Source of the DNA: Nereida sp. MMG025
GTDB taxonomy: Bacteria > Pseudomonadota > Alphaproteobacteria > Rhodobacterales > Rhodobacteraceae
Assembly: GCF_021654165.1 (NCBI RefSeq)
Contig: NZ_JAKFZN010000003.1
Coordinates: 1 to 64,000 of the forward strand
Direction: 5' to 3'
Length of the DNA stretch: 64,000 nt
How positions within the stretch are numbered: the first letter of the stretch is position 1; each line of letters begins with the position of its first letter. Made by a program: the position numbers and the translations under genes. The notes beneath the pieces are model-generated. The model saw only the letters and a program-made list of their open reading frames with translations. It was not told where the DNA came from and did not search any database. Shown piece by piece: positions 7,672-16,295 of this stretch.

Positions 7672-8997
7672 TTAAGCCAACCCCTCGATACTTATTGTTT
7701 CGAGAGTTTCTTCAAGAAATTCCGCGAGGATCTTCGTGTTTTGTCTATAATGATATAAATCAAAGCCATTCATGGACCCGTCATTTAGCGCTGTTGGCGC
7801 CAGATAATTCGCCCATGCACGCCAAAGCACGTATGCGGAATGAGGGGTGGTCGTATTGTTTTGATCTGGCTGGAGCAAAAAGTACGCACCAATATCGTCC
7901 AATGTCGCCTGACCATGTCGTATTTTATCATAAAAATCGGGATGCCGAATTTTGAAGATCGTACAGGTTGAAGCAACGTGGTAATTTGTACTGGCTCCAA
8001 GGCTGGTAGGCCACAACGCTATTATACTTGTGATACGCTCAATATCTCGTAGCCCAATCTCAGATCGGCTTTTATAGCATTCTAACGCACCCACTACTAA
8101 ACTGACGCGGTCTTTGTGAATGCCCATTTCAGGTGCAACATGCTCGAAATAACGATCGGAGGTCGGAGTATTTTGGTCAACTTTTGAAGGTAATCCCATT
8201 GTGACCGTCACAAACTTTTGCAAATACAGCCCTGCATTTATCCCACTGCCATATCTCGCCCGGACACTGTTCTCTAACTCGCGCACATTTGTGCCAAGAA
8301 TGAAATGCACATTCGGGACTTCAAAGAAGTGCTTGATGATTTCCAATAGCGCGAGGCCATAGTCAGGGCGGCATCGGTCCAGTTCATCGACCACAATGAT
8401 CAGTTTGCGCGATTGTCCTTCCTTGTCGACCGTCAGGCTTTCCAGTGCGTTATGAAACTCATGCATAACTGACTGGCGCTCCTGTGCCTGTTTCCAGAAC
8501 CCTTCGGCTGAATTGGCCACCTCCGCGCCGATACCCTCTGCGACGACATCGCCTAGGTCGCCCAAATGATTGGTCACCCCAAACGTCGCAATGCTCGCGC
8601 CGATACGCAGGGCGGCAGGTCCAAGTCTCCAAACGACTTTTTTCACCCGATCCATTTTGTTTTGTTCAACTGCCTCAAGATGTTCCTCGAAAACATCCGC
8701 CATACACGCCAGCAATGAAACCAACGGCTCATCCATAAAGTCATTTGCAAAAGCATCAAAGTAAACCGTCTGGCTTGTGTTGCCCTCGCGCTGCAAATGG
8801 TGGCCGACCCAACACTTCAAAAAGTGACTCTTGCCCGTACCCCATCCCCCATCCAGCGCGATGACCATGGGTTCCTCAATGCGTTCAACCAGATCAGACA
8901 GACGGTCCCCTGTTTTCTCGCGGCCAAGCTTGTCGTGGCCTTCGAACCCATCTTTGTAGAGGGTAATTTCAGGTGAGGGAGGGGTGATGCGAGCCAT
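7672..8997 (-). CDS. KAP-family P-loop NTPase
   Basis: This 441-residue protein has an N-terminal Walker A motif GGWGTGKS (residues 50-57) and a Walker B motif in KLIIVVDELDRCRPDYG (about 200). These are followed by FFEVPNVHFILGTN and a conserved line around YLQKFVTVTMGLP. This is the pattern of KAP NTPases, a STAND/AAA-related group often membrane-linked and found on plasmids and in defence islands. A mildly hydrophobic stretch lies between the motifs (about 125-160), where KAP proteins carry membrane insertions. GC content is lower than in the flanking genes. The gene stands alone, between ychF and tRNA-Ser. Its function is not known; a defence role is only a suggestion. AGAAGG precedes the start. 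Confidence 0.75.
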   Translation of the reverse strand: MARITPPSPEITLYKDGFEGHDKLGREKTGDRLSDLVERIEEPMVIALDGGWGTGKSHFLKCWVGHHLQREGNTSQTVYFDAFANDFMDEPLVSLLACMADVFEEHLEAVEQNKMDRVKKVVWRLGPAALRIGASIATFGVTNHLGDLGDVVAEGIGAEVANSAEGFWKQAQERQSVMHEFHNALESLTVDKEGQSRKLIIVVDELDRCRPDYGLALLEIIKHFFEVPNVHFILGTNVRELENSVRARYGSGINAGLYLQKFVTVTMGLPSKVDQNTPTSDRYFEHVAPEMGIHKDRVSLVVGALECYKSRSEIGLRDIERITSIIALWPTSLGASTNYHVASTCTIFKIRHPDFYDKIRHGQATLDDIGAYFLLQPDQNNTTTPHSAYVLWRAWANYLAPTALNDGSMNGFDLYHYRQNTKILAEFLEETLETISIEGLA

Positions 8998-9034
8998 AAT
9001 TGCCTTCTAACTCTTAACAAAAATTAACGAAAAC

Positions 9035-9091
9035 GTCTGACGCTGGTCAGACGCTAGGCCATACGCATAGCAGACGCCGTTGTCCGACGCT
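9035..9091 (-). repeat. Interspersed intergenic repeat, copy 1
   Basis: Read on the minus strand, it contains GCGTCTGCTATGCGTATGGC and ends in GCGTCAGAC. The first block is identical to part of the copy at 37911-37951. It lies between the start of the KAP gene and tRNA-Ser and has an extra inner GCGTCTGAC unit, so the modules are permuted. Confidence 0.6.
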
Positions 9092-9169
9092 ATTTTTTGA
9101 CTAAGGCGTTGTATAGCGGGCCCAAATTCCCACTTGCCCCCCGTCCAAGCCTTATATAAAGCGGTCCAC

Positions 9170-9259
9170 GGAGACGTGGCCGAGTGGTCGAAGGCGCTCC
9201 CCTGCTAAGGGAGTAGGCGGGAAACCGTCTCGAGGGTTCGAATCCCTTCGTCTCCGCCA
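9170..9259 (+). tRNA. tRNA-Ser (anticodon GCU)
   Basis: The sequence folds as a class II tRNA. The acceptor GGAGACG pairs with CGTCTCC, followed by discriminator G and an encoded CCA at 9257-9259. The D-arm is GGCCGAGTGGTCGAAGGC. The anticodon stem CTCCC/GGGAG encloses CTGCTAA, giving anticodon GCT. A long variable arm (CGGGAAACCG) and GGTTCGAATCC follow. The ATATAAA-like sequence about 15 bases upstream may be the -10 box. Confidence 0.97.
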
Positions 9260-9270
9260 TAACCTGTTGA

Positions 9271-10152
9271 TCACAAAAGACTATCGGGTAGCTTTTGTTC
9301 GGCGGCAACGTTGGCGCGACGGAAGACGAGCGTCACGCAGGTTGATACAATTACGATGAAAAGCGAATAGAGGACTGGCACGGCCATGTAGGATTGTGCC
9401 TCGGTACCGCTGAAGGTGAAGGCGATGATTGCGATTGCAAGGGGGCCGTTTTGGATGCCTGTCTCCAGCGCCACGGTCCGGGCATTACGCGGATGCAACC
9501 GAAGTGCCCGCGCGAAAAGATAGCCGATGGTGATGCCAAATAAGCCCAAGCAGATCGAGGCAATATAGGTTCCTGACGTTGTTTCTAGCAAAAATTGCCA
9601 GTTGCGCGGCACCCAAGAGACAATCAAAAACACAATAAAAAACAAAGCGAGGACGGAGCCGAAGAATTCGGTCACGGCACCAACGTTCGCGCTGAATTTA
9701 CGCAAGACCATACCAATCCCAACGGGCACGAGCAGTAGCACAAGCGTGGCAATGATGTTTTCGCGCGGAATTTCGAGATCGAGTGCGTTGGAATAAACAA
9801 CCAATATGATAGGGATCAAGATGACGCCAGCGACGGTTGAGGTCACTGTCATCAAAACCGACAGCGCAAGATTACCCTTTGAAAAATAGGTGAAGATGTT
9901 GGACGTTGTTCCGCCGGGCATGCATGACATGATCAGAAGTCCCACTGCGATGGCCTCGGGCAGTGTCAGGCTAAGCGCCAGAATAAAGCCGATGAGCGGC
10001 ATGAACCCGTATTGCGAGATGACGCCAATCGCCAGCCCATAAGGCCTGCGCAATGCGAGGTAGAAGTCGCGTGGCGTAAGAGACGCCCCCATGCCAAGCA
10101 TGATCACAAAAATCATCAACGCAAGGATGGCTTGTTCAAAGGCTCCGACCAT
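9271..10152 (-). CDS. Bile acid:sodium symporter (BASS) family transporter
   Basis: This 293-residue inner-membrane protein has about nine to ten hydrophobic segments. BASS signatures are visible: MLGMGASLTPRDF near residue 20, and MSCMPGGTTSNIFTYFSKGN (about 77-96), the crossover and sodium-site region. The second half carries ALETGIQNGPLAIAI, the other conserved sodium-site loop. Members take up bile acids, pantoate, pyruvate or other organic anions with sodium. The gene starts 5 bases after the stop of the acyl-CoA synthetase gene, so one operon for uptake and CoA activation of a carboxylic acid is a reasonable inference. The ribosome-binding site GGAG overlaps the end of the upstream gene. 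Confidence 0.85.
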   Translation of the reverse strand: MVGAFEQAILALMIFVIMLGMGASLTPRDFYLALRRPYGLAIGVISQYGFMPLIGFILALSLTLPEAIAVGLLIMSCMPGGTTSNIFTYFSKGNLALSVLMTVTSTVAGVILIPIILVVYSNALDLEIPRENIIATLVLLLVPVGIGMVLRKFSANVGAVTEFFGSVLALFFIVFLIVSWVPRNWQFLLETTSGTYIASICLGLFGITIGYLFARALRLHPRNARTVALETGIQNGPLAIAIIAFTFSGTEAQSYMAVPVLYSLFIVIVSTCVTLVFRRANVAAEQKLPDSLL

Positions 10153-10157
10153 GGTGC

Positions 10158-11879
10158 TTACTCCGCTGCGTGCTGCGTAAGCTCTTGGGCGCGCAGATCT
10201 TTTCTAAGGATTTTTCCGACATTTGACTTTGGAAGATCATCGCGGAACTCAAATTGCTTGGGCACCTTATAAGCTGTTAGGTGCGCCTTGCAGTGCGCTT
10301 TGAGATCGGCTGCTGTCAGGCTGTCGTCGCGTCTTACGATGAACGCCTTAACGCTTTCGCCTGTGGCAGCATCAGGCACACCGATTACGGCCGATTCCAG
10401 AATGCCGGGGTGGGAGGCAAGGCAGTCTTCAATTTCGTTGGGATAAACGTTGAAGCCTGATACGACGACCATGTCCTTCTTGCGATCCACGATGTGGAAA
10501 TATCCGTCGGCGTCCATCACGCCGATGTCGCCTGTTAGGAACCAATCGTCGTGCATGACCTTGGCAGTCTCATCGTCTTTGCGCCAATAGCCCGCCATGA
10601 TTTGGGGGCCTTTGGCGGCAATCTCGCCGCGTTCGCCTTGGGCCACCTCGACGCCGTTTTCATCAAGGCAGGCCAGCGTGGTCGAGGGGAGGGGGATGCC
10701 GATGCTGCCTTCGCGGGTTTTGCCAAGCGGCTCAAAGGTCAGGACGGGGGATGTTTCGGTCAGACCGTATCCTTGCAAAACGGGCTTGCCGGTGATGTCT
10801 TGCCATGTCCGCGCGACCGAGGCCTGCAATGCCATACCGCCCGCCGAGGCGAATTTCAGATGTTTTGGCGGTGTGTCGGTGAACCAGATCTCGTTTGTCA
10901 GCCCGTTGAACAGAGTGTTCACGCCGCTCATCCATGTGATTTGGTAATTCTCGAACGCGCGCTTGAGGTTTGTCAGCGGGCGCGGGTTGGGGATCAGAAC
11001 ATTGTGTGCACCAAGCCAGTAAAACCCAAGAAGGTTCACCGTAAAAGCAAAGATGTGATACATCGGCAGCGCTGTCAGGGCGACTTCCTTGCCTTTTTCC
11101 ACGCCCGAGATCAGCTCCATCGTCTGTTCCATATTCATGATCAGATTGGCGTGGGTCAGCATCGCGCCCTTCGACACACCCGTTGTGCCGCCCGTATATT
11201 GCAGGCAGGCGATGTCATCGGGGCTGACGGCCTGGTGGTAGGCATCCACTTCGATCTTTTCGCCATCACGGTGTTTGCGGCCCGCGCTAAGTGCGTCGGG
11301 CAATCGAATATGCGGAATTTCAATGCGGCTTACGGATTTGTCCCAGTGTTTTTGAACCAGACCGACAATGCCGCGGGGCAGGGCGGGTAAAAACTCGGCC
11401 ACGCGGGTGACAATGATGTTTGGGATGGGATGCCCCTTTGTGGCCGCAGGGATTTTGTCGGCAAACATATCCACGATCACCAGCGCGTGGGGTTCGGCAT
11501 CATTGAACTGACGCGCCATTTCCTCGGCGGTGTAAAGCGGATTGACGTTCACCAACACGCAGCCGGCTTTCAGCACGCCGAAAGCTGCGATCGGAAAAGA
11601 CAGGCAGTTGGGCATTTGCAGGGCGACACGGTCGCCTTGGGTCAGCCCGGCCACTTCGCGCAGATAAACCGCGAATGCATCAGACATTTCATCGACCTGA
11701 TCAAAGGTCAGGGTGCCGTTCATGCCATTGGGTAGGCAGTTGGTAAATGCAGGGGCATCGCGGTGCGTGTCAGCAACGCTGCGCACCAGATCGCCGATGG
11801 TGCGATAAGACGCGCTTGGAATATCCGCGCGAACGTCCGGCCCATAGAAGGCCGTCCAGGGACGGGTCTGCGATGTCAT
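10158..11879 (-). CDS. Long-chain-fatty-acid--CoA ligase (FadD-like)
   Basis: This 573-residue adenylate-forming enzyme activates a carboxylic acid with ATP and then transfers it to CoA. Motifs appear in order. The P-loop is YTGGTTGVSKGAMLTHANL (about 215-233), then GYGLTETSPV, then DDWFLTGDIGVMDADGYFHIVDRKKDM (hinge and A8). The catalytic lysine lies in PKSNVGKILRKDLR near the C-terminus. ATG 11879 was chosen because GGGAGGC stands 7 bases upstream; the frame is open six codons further. It is divergent from the D-lactate dehydrogenase gene and probably cotranscribed with the BASS transporter. Chain-length specificity cannot be read from the sequence. Confidence 0.88.
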   Translation of the reverse strand: MTSQTRPWTAFYGPDVRADIPSASYRTIGDLVRSVADTHRDAPAFTNCLPNGMNGTLTFDQVDEMSDAFAVYLREVAGLTQGDRVALQMPNCLSFPIAAFGVLKAGCVLVNVNPLYTAEEMARQFNDAEPHALVIVDMFADKIPAATKGHPIPNIIVTRVAEFLPALPRGIVGLVQKHWDKSVSRIEIPHIRLPDALSAGRKHRDGEKIEVDAYHQAVSPDDIACLQYTGGTTGVSKGAMLTHANLIMNMEQTMELISGVEKGKEVALTALPMYHIFAFTVNLLGFYWLGAHNVLIPNPRPLTNLKRAFENYQITWMSGVNTLFNGLTNEIWFTDTPPKHLKFASAGGMALQASVARTWQDITGKPVLQGYGLTETSPVLTFEPLGKTREGSIGIPLPSTTLACLDENGVEVAQGERGEIAAKGPQIMAGYWRKDDETAKVMHDDWFLTGDIGVMDADGYFHIVDRKKDMVVVSGFNVYPNEIEDCLASHPGILESAVIGVPDAATGESVKAFIVRRDDSLTAADLKAHCKAHLTAYKVPKQFEFRDDLPKSNVGKILRKDLRAQELTQHAAE

Positions 11880-12296
11880 GAAAATGCCTCCCAACATTTA
11901 TTGAGAAGAAGGATAGCATGTAAAAACGGGCTGTCGATTGTAACGTTAGGGCGAACTCGTTTTCGGTGCTGTTTTGTGCGGCTCGTTTGCGCGAAAGTGC
12001 TTCGCGGCGTGCCAGATCAGCGCCCGTGCGAAACGAGCGTTCAACGAAATCCATATGCACCCACTTGGATTGATCCTTATCGCAGTCACCCTGCAAACCA
12101 GCCTTTTGACACCACGGGTTGGCTTTTCGTTGTTCTATCTCAAAGGCGTCTGCCCGCCCGATATCAAGCCGATAGACATCTAAAACGGTGTGGTTCCATT
12201 TGTCCTGTTGCAAGTGTTGTGCCTTGTTCTGGTATTGTTGATCCTAACACTTGCCACATGGCTGCCATCCGTCGCCTTCTGGGAAAGGACCAATCG
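11880..12296. other. 417-base divergent intergenic region without a recognised gene
   Basis: The stretch lies between the divergent starts of the acyl-CoA synthetase and the D-lactate dehydrogenase, so promoters for both must be here. Minus-strand and plus-strand frames pass through it but run into coding sequence of the neighbours in other frames, and their translations show no recognisable domain. No clear palindrome or terminator was seen. Confidence 0.5.
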
Positions 12297-14012
12297 ATGA
12301 CCAATGACGCGCTGATTAAACGTTTGCAAAAGGCGGTTGGCCCCAAGCATGTGCTGACCGACCCACGCCAGACGGAACGCTTTCGCAAAGGGTTTCGGTC
12401 GGGCGAAGGCGAGGCGATTGCTGTGGTTTCGCCCGGATCTTTGGTTGAGCAATGGCATGTGGTCAAAGCCTGCGTTGAGGCCGACAAGATCATGATCATG
12501 CAGGCCGCCAATACAGGCCTGACCGAAGGCTCGACGCCAAAGGGCAGCTATGACCGTGACGTGGTGATCGTTAACACGCTGCGCCTTGATAAATTGCATG
12601 TACTGGATGACGGCAAACAGATCATCAGCCATCCGGGTGGCACGCTGTTTGGCTTGGAAAAACTGCTTAAACCTTACGGGCGTCAGCCCCATTCGGTCAT
12701 TGGCTCAAGCTGCATCGGAGCCTCGGTGATGGGGGGCGTGTGCAACAACTCTGGCGGCTCGCTTGTGCGACGCGGTCCGTCGTTTACCGAACTGTCGCTT
12801 TACGCGCAGATCACGGCAGATGGGACGTTGGAACTGGTTAACCACCTGGGGGTGCAGTTGGGCAATTCGCCCGAGGAGATCCTTGGCGCGTTGGATGAAG
12901 GACGCTTTACACCCCAGGATGTGATGGATGCAGGACGCGCGTCCGATGACGGGTATGAAACACGTGTGCGTGACGTCGATGCGCCAAGCCCCGCGCGGTT
13001 TAACGCCGATCCGCGGACATTGCACGAAGCTTCAGGTTGTGCAGGCAAGCTGGCCGTTTTTGCCGTGCGCCTTGACACCTTCCCCATCGAAGAAGGCGAA
13101 AAGGTGTATTACATCGGCACAAATGACGCCGCCGACCTTACCGCCTTGCGCCGTCGTGCCCTGACCGAAGTGAACCCGTTGCCGATTAGTGCGGAATATC
13201 TTCACCGCGCGTGTTTCGACATCGCACAGGTCTACGGCAAAGACACGTTGCTGATGATCGACTGGTTCGGCACGGACAAATTGCCGATGTTTTTTGCCAT
13301 GAAAGGCGCGATAGATGCGCGGCTCAACAAATTGCCGCTGCTGCCCAAGAACCTTGTGGACCGCGTGATGCAACTGGCCTCGCGCATGGTGCCCAACGCC
13401 TTGCCCAAACGCATGATGCAATTTCGCGCGCGGTTTGAACATCATTTGATTCTGAAAGTCTCTGGCGAAACAGCGGCGGTGACCGAAACACTCCTGAACG
13501 AAACCGTTGGCAAAGATGGCTGGTTTGCATGCGACGCGAAAGAAACCAAGAAAGCGATGCTTCACCGCTTTGCCGCAGCGGGGGCCGCGGTGCGGTATCA
13601 AAACGTGAACCCCAACACGGTCGAAGATATTTTGGCTTTGGACATCGCGCTTCGCCGCAATGATGAAGACTGGGTCGAGGTTCTGCCAAAGGAAATTGAT
13701 GACCAGATCGAGGCCAAGATGTATTACGGCCATTTTTTCTGTCATGTGTTCCACCAAGATTACATCGTCAAAAAAGGTGTGGACGCCAAAGCGCTTAAAG
13801 ACCGTATGCTAGAGCTGTTGGACACGCGCGGCGCAGAATATCCCGCAGAACACAACGTGGGTCATCTTTATAAAGCCAAGCCTGCGTTGGTCGATCACTA
13901 CAAGACGTTGGACCCCACAAACTCGTTCAACCCGGGAATTGGCAAAACATCCCGTGCGCGTAATTACGGCGATGACTGCGGGTGTAGCGCCAATAAGACG
14001 GCGGCTGAATAG
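12297..14012 (+). CDS. dld: Quinone-dependent D-lactate dehydrogenase
   Basis: This 571-residue protein, the same length as E. coli Dld, oxidises D-lactate to pyruvate and feeds electrons to the quinone pool as a peripheral membrane flavoprotein. The FAD-binding PCMH domain shows VSPGSLVEQWHVVKAC, IMQAANTGLTEGSTP and GSSCIGASVMGGVCNNSGG (about 140-158). The C-terminal half carries the Dld-specific membrane-binding and cap region, with HRFAAAGAAVRYQ and EHNVGHLYKAKP. The ATG at 12297 follows GGAAAGGACC. The same frame is open far upstream into the intergenic region, but that part is not protein-like. D-lactate use, or detoxification of methylglyoxal-derived lactate, is the expected role. Confidence 0.92.
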   Translation: MTNDALIKRLQKAVGPKHVLTDPRQTERFRKGFRSGEGEAIAVVSPGSLVEQWHVVKACVEADKIMIMQAANTGLTEGSTPKGSYDRDVVIVNTLRLDKLHVLDDGKQIISHPGGTLFGLEKLLKPYGRQPHSVIGSSCIGASVMGGVCNNSGGSLVRRGPSFTELSLYAQITADGTLELVNHLGVQLGNSPEEILGALDEGRFTPQDVMDAGRASDDGYETRVRDVDAPSPARFNADPRTLHEASGCAGKLAVFAVRLDTFPIEEGEKVYYIGTNDAADLTALRRRALTEVNPLPISAEYLHRACFDIAQVYGKDTLLMIDWFGTDKLPMFFAMKGAIDARLNKLPLLPKNLVDRVMQLASRMVPNALPKRMMQFRARFEHHLILKVSGETAAVTETLLNETVGKDGWFACDAKETKKAMLHRFAAAGAAVRYQNVNPNTVEDILALDIALRRNDEDWVEVLPKEIDDQIEAKMYYGHFFCHVFHQDYIVKKGVDAKALKDRMLELLDTRGAEYPAEHNVGHLYKAKPALVDHYKTLDPTNSFNPGIGKTSRARNYGDDCGCSANKTAAE

Positions 14013-14081
14013 ACGCCAGCGATTGCAAAACGCAAAAACCTTGGATAGCCCTTTGCCCAGTGCAATCGGGGGGCTTTTATC

Positions 14082-15134
14082 ATGACACATATCTGGGTGC
14101 GTGCCGAACAACGCCCGTTTGAACAGCGCGTCGGAGTTACGCCCGAAGGGGTGGCCGCGTTGATGGACGCTGGTTTTGACGTCACCGTCGAAACCAGCGA
14201 TGCGCGTGCCATTCCGATACAGGGGTTCAAGGCGACAGGTTGCACCATTGCCCAAGCGGGTGATTGGATGAATGCCCCTGATGACGTGATCGTATTTGGT
14301 TTGAAAGAACTGGACCCCGATGGCCCAGATTTGCGCCACCGCCACATCATGTTTGGCCATGCTTTCAAAGGGCAGGCGGATGGGCCAGACCTTTTGAACC
14401 GTTTCAAACGGGGTGGTGGGGCGCTCTATGATCTGGAGTATTTGGTCGATGACGCAGGTCGCCGCGTCGCTGCGTTTGGCTATTGGGCAGGCTTTGCCGG
14501 CGCTGCCGCGGGGCTCATGGCGCTTGCTGCACAACACAATGGCCACGACCTTGGGTCCGTTGGTGTCTTTGATGGCAAGGACGCTCTTCTGGATGATCTA
14601 AGGGGGCGTATGACGGACGTGCCCGATACACCGCGTGCGATTGTGATTGGGGCAAAAGGGCGGGTTGGCACAGGCGCCAGTGATCTGTGTGACGCAGTGG
14701 GTATTCCCGTGACCAAATGGGACATCGAGGAAACCAAACATGGCGGGCCGTTCCCGCAGATCATGCAGCATACGATGTTTGTGAACTGTATCCTTGCAGG
14801 CCCTGATGTGCCTGTCTTTGTGCCAAAGTCATCTGTGGATGCACCGCGCGCGCTGCGTGTTGTGGCGGACGTCTCGTGCGATCCCAACAGCAGCTACAAC
14901 CCCGTGCCGATCTATACCCATTCCACCACCTTCGAGCAGCCTTTGGTCCATGTGGCCGACAATCCCCCGCTGGACGTTATGGCGATTGATAACCTGCCAT
15001 CCATGCTGCCCGTGGAAAGCAGCGCCGACTATGCAGCGCAATTGCTACCTGTTCTGCTGCAGCTTGATCACATGGATCAAGGTGTCTGGGGCCGCGCGTA
15101 TGAGACATTCCAAACCCATTTGAACCGATTGTAA
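14082..15134 (+). CDS. Saccharopine dehydrogenase (L-lysine-forming type)
   Basis: This 350-residue protein resembles fungal Lys1. It begins HIWVRAEQRPFEQRVGVTPEGV, the lysine/saccharopine side of the alanine dehydrogenase-like fold. It has FGLKELDPDGPDLRHRHIMFGHAFKGQ (about 70-95), GGALYDLEYLVDDAGRRVAAFGYWAG, and a nucleotide-binding segment IVIGAKGRVGTGASDLC near 185-200. The reaction interconverts lysine plus 2-oxoglutarate and saccharopine using NAD(P)H. The partner enzyme follows after 12 bases, so a two-gene saccharopine module is present. In a bacterium this more likely degrades lysine than makes it, but the direction is inferred. Confidence 0.85.
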   Translation: MTHIWVRAEQRPFEQRVGVTPEGVAALMDAGFDVTVETSDARAIPIQGFKATGCTIAQAGDWMNAPDDVIVFGLKELDPDGPDLRHRHIMFGHAFKGQADGPDLLNRFKRGGGALYDLEYLVDDAGRRVAAFGYWAGFAGAAAGLMALAAQHNGHDLGSVGVFDGKDALLDDLRGRMTDVPDTPRAIVIGAKGRVGTGASDLCDAVGIPVTKWDIEETKHGGPFPQIMQHTMFVNCILAGPDVPVFVPKSSVDAPRALRVVADVSCDPNSSYNPVPIYTHSTTFEQPLVHVADNPPLDVMAIDNLPSMLPVESSADYAAQLLPVLLQLDHMDQGVWGRAYETFQTHLNRL

Positions 15135-15146
15135 GGAGAGACTGTC

Positions 15147-16295
15147 ATGCCAACCATTCATTGGGTCGGAACTGGCCTTTCCTCAATTCCCGGATTGCGT
15201 CGCCTGATCGAACAGGGGCGCGATGTTGTTGTCTGGAACCGCACAATCGAAAAAGCGCAAGAGGCGCTTGCAGGACTTTCGGTCGAGATTTGCGCCTTTG
15301 ATTTGGACGCTCTGGCAGGGCGGCTGCAAGCGGGGGATGTTGCCATTTCAATGCTGCCCGGTGACTGGCACGTGCCGATTGCAAAAGCATGCCTTCAGTC
15401 GGATGCGCATTTCGTATCATCGTCATACATCGCCCCTGAAATGCGCGCGTTGCACACCGCCTTTGCGCAAAAGGGTCTGGCCTGTGTGAACGAAGTGGGG
15501 CTGGATCCCGGTATTGATCATCTGATGGCGCATTGGCTTGTGGCGGACTATCGCGCGTCCCAAGCATTTGATGCGGACAACGCGCTGAGTTTTCGCAGCT
15601 ATTGCGGCGGCATTCCTAAAATTCCAAACGCTTTCCGCTACAAATTCAGCTGGTCGCCGCTTGGTGTGCTCAAGGCGCTGCGTTCGCCGTCCAAGTCCAT
15701 CAAGGATTTCAAAGAGCATGATGTGGCCCGTCCATGGGACAGCCTGTCGAGCTATGAAGCCCCGCTGCCCGTGCCCGAGAGTTTTGAGGTCTACCCCAAC
15801 CGCGACAGCCTGCCGTTTATCAGGGACTATCAGTTTGACCCCTCTTGGCGTGTCGAAACATTTGTGCGCGGCACTATGCGGCTCAATGGATGGGCCGAGG
15901 CATGGGGAGATATTTTCAAAGAAATCGAAACGCTTGAAGGTGCTAAAGGCGATGCGCGGCTCAAGGAAATGTCCGACGGATTTTGGGCCGCGCATGCCTA
16001 TGACGAAGGCGAGCCTGACCGCGTTGTTCTTTGTGTGGAGCTTCTGGCCAAGCGCGACGGGGCGGCGGTTTATCACAAGACCTATGTGATGGACGCTTGG
16101 GGCGACGCACGCGGCAATGCGATGGCGCGTCTGGTGTCGGTGCCTGTCTCGCTTGCAGTTGATGCTGTGTTGGCGGGGCAGATCGGTGCAGGGGTCAGTG
16201 CCGCGCCCTCAGACCCCGCGTTGGTTGATGCGTGGCTTTCCGAGGTCGGAAAGCTGGCGCAACACCTGCACGTGGTCGATCACACCGCCGTATAG
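15147..16295 (+). CDS. Saccharopine dehydrogenase family protein (glutamate-forming type)
   Basis: This 382-residue protein has an N-terminal Rossmann fold (IHWVGTGLSSIPGLRRLIEQG, then VVVWNRT) and the typical middle SMLPGDWHVPIAKACL...FVSSSYIAPEMRALH. It continues LACVNEVGLDPGIDHLMA (residues about 115-132), which is the Lys9/saccharopine reductase signature. It would cleave saccharopine to glutamate and aminoadipate semialdehyde, completing the pathway started by the upstream gene. AAGGAG precedes ATG 15147. The last 16 bases overlap the 3' end of the convergent oxyR. Confidence 0.85.
   Translation: MPTIHWVGTGLSSIPGLRRLIEQGRDVVVWNRTIEKAQEALAGLSVEICAFDLDALAGRLQAGDVAISMLPGDWHVPIAKACLQSDAHFVSSSYIAPEMRALHTAFAQKGLACVNEVGLDPGIDHLMAHWLVADYRASQAFDADNALSFRSYCGGIPKIPNAFRYKFSWSPLGVLKALRSPSKSIKDFKEHDVARPWDSLSSYEAPLPVPESFEVYPNRDSLPFIRDYQFDPSWRVETFVRGTMRLNGWAEAWGDIFKEIETLEGAKGDARLKEMSDGFWAAHAYDEGEPDRVVLCVELLAKRDGAAVYHKTYVMDAWGDARGNAMARLVSVPVSLAVDAVLAGQIGAGVSAAPSDPALVDAWLSEVGKLAQHLHVVDHTAV

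Noticed and set aside
11770-12213. 147-codon minus-strand frame before the acyl-CoA synthetase
   Set aside because: It runs into the synthetase coding region in another frame and shows no known domain.
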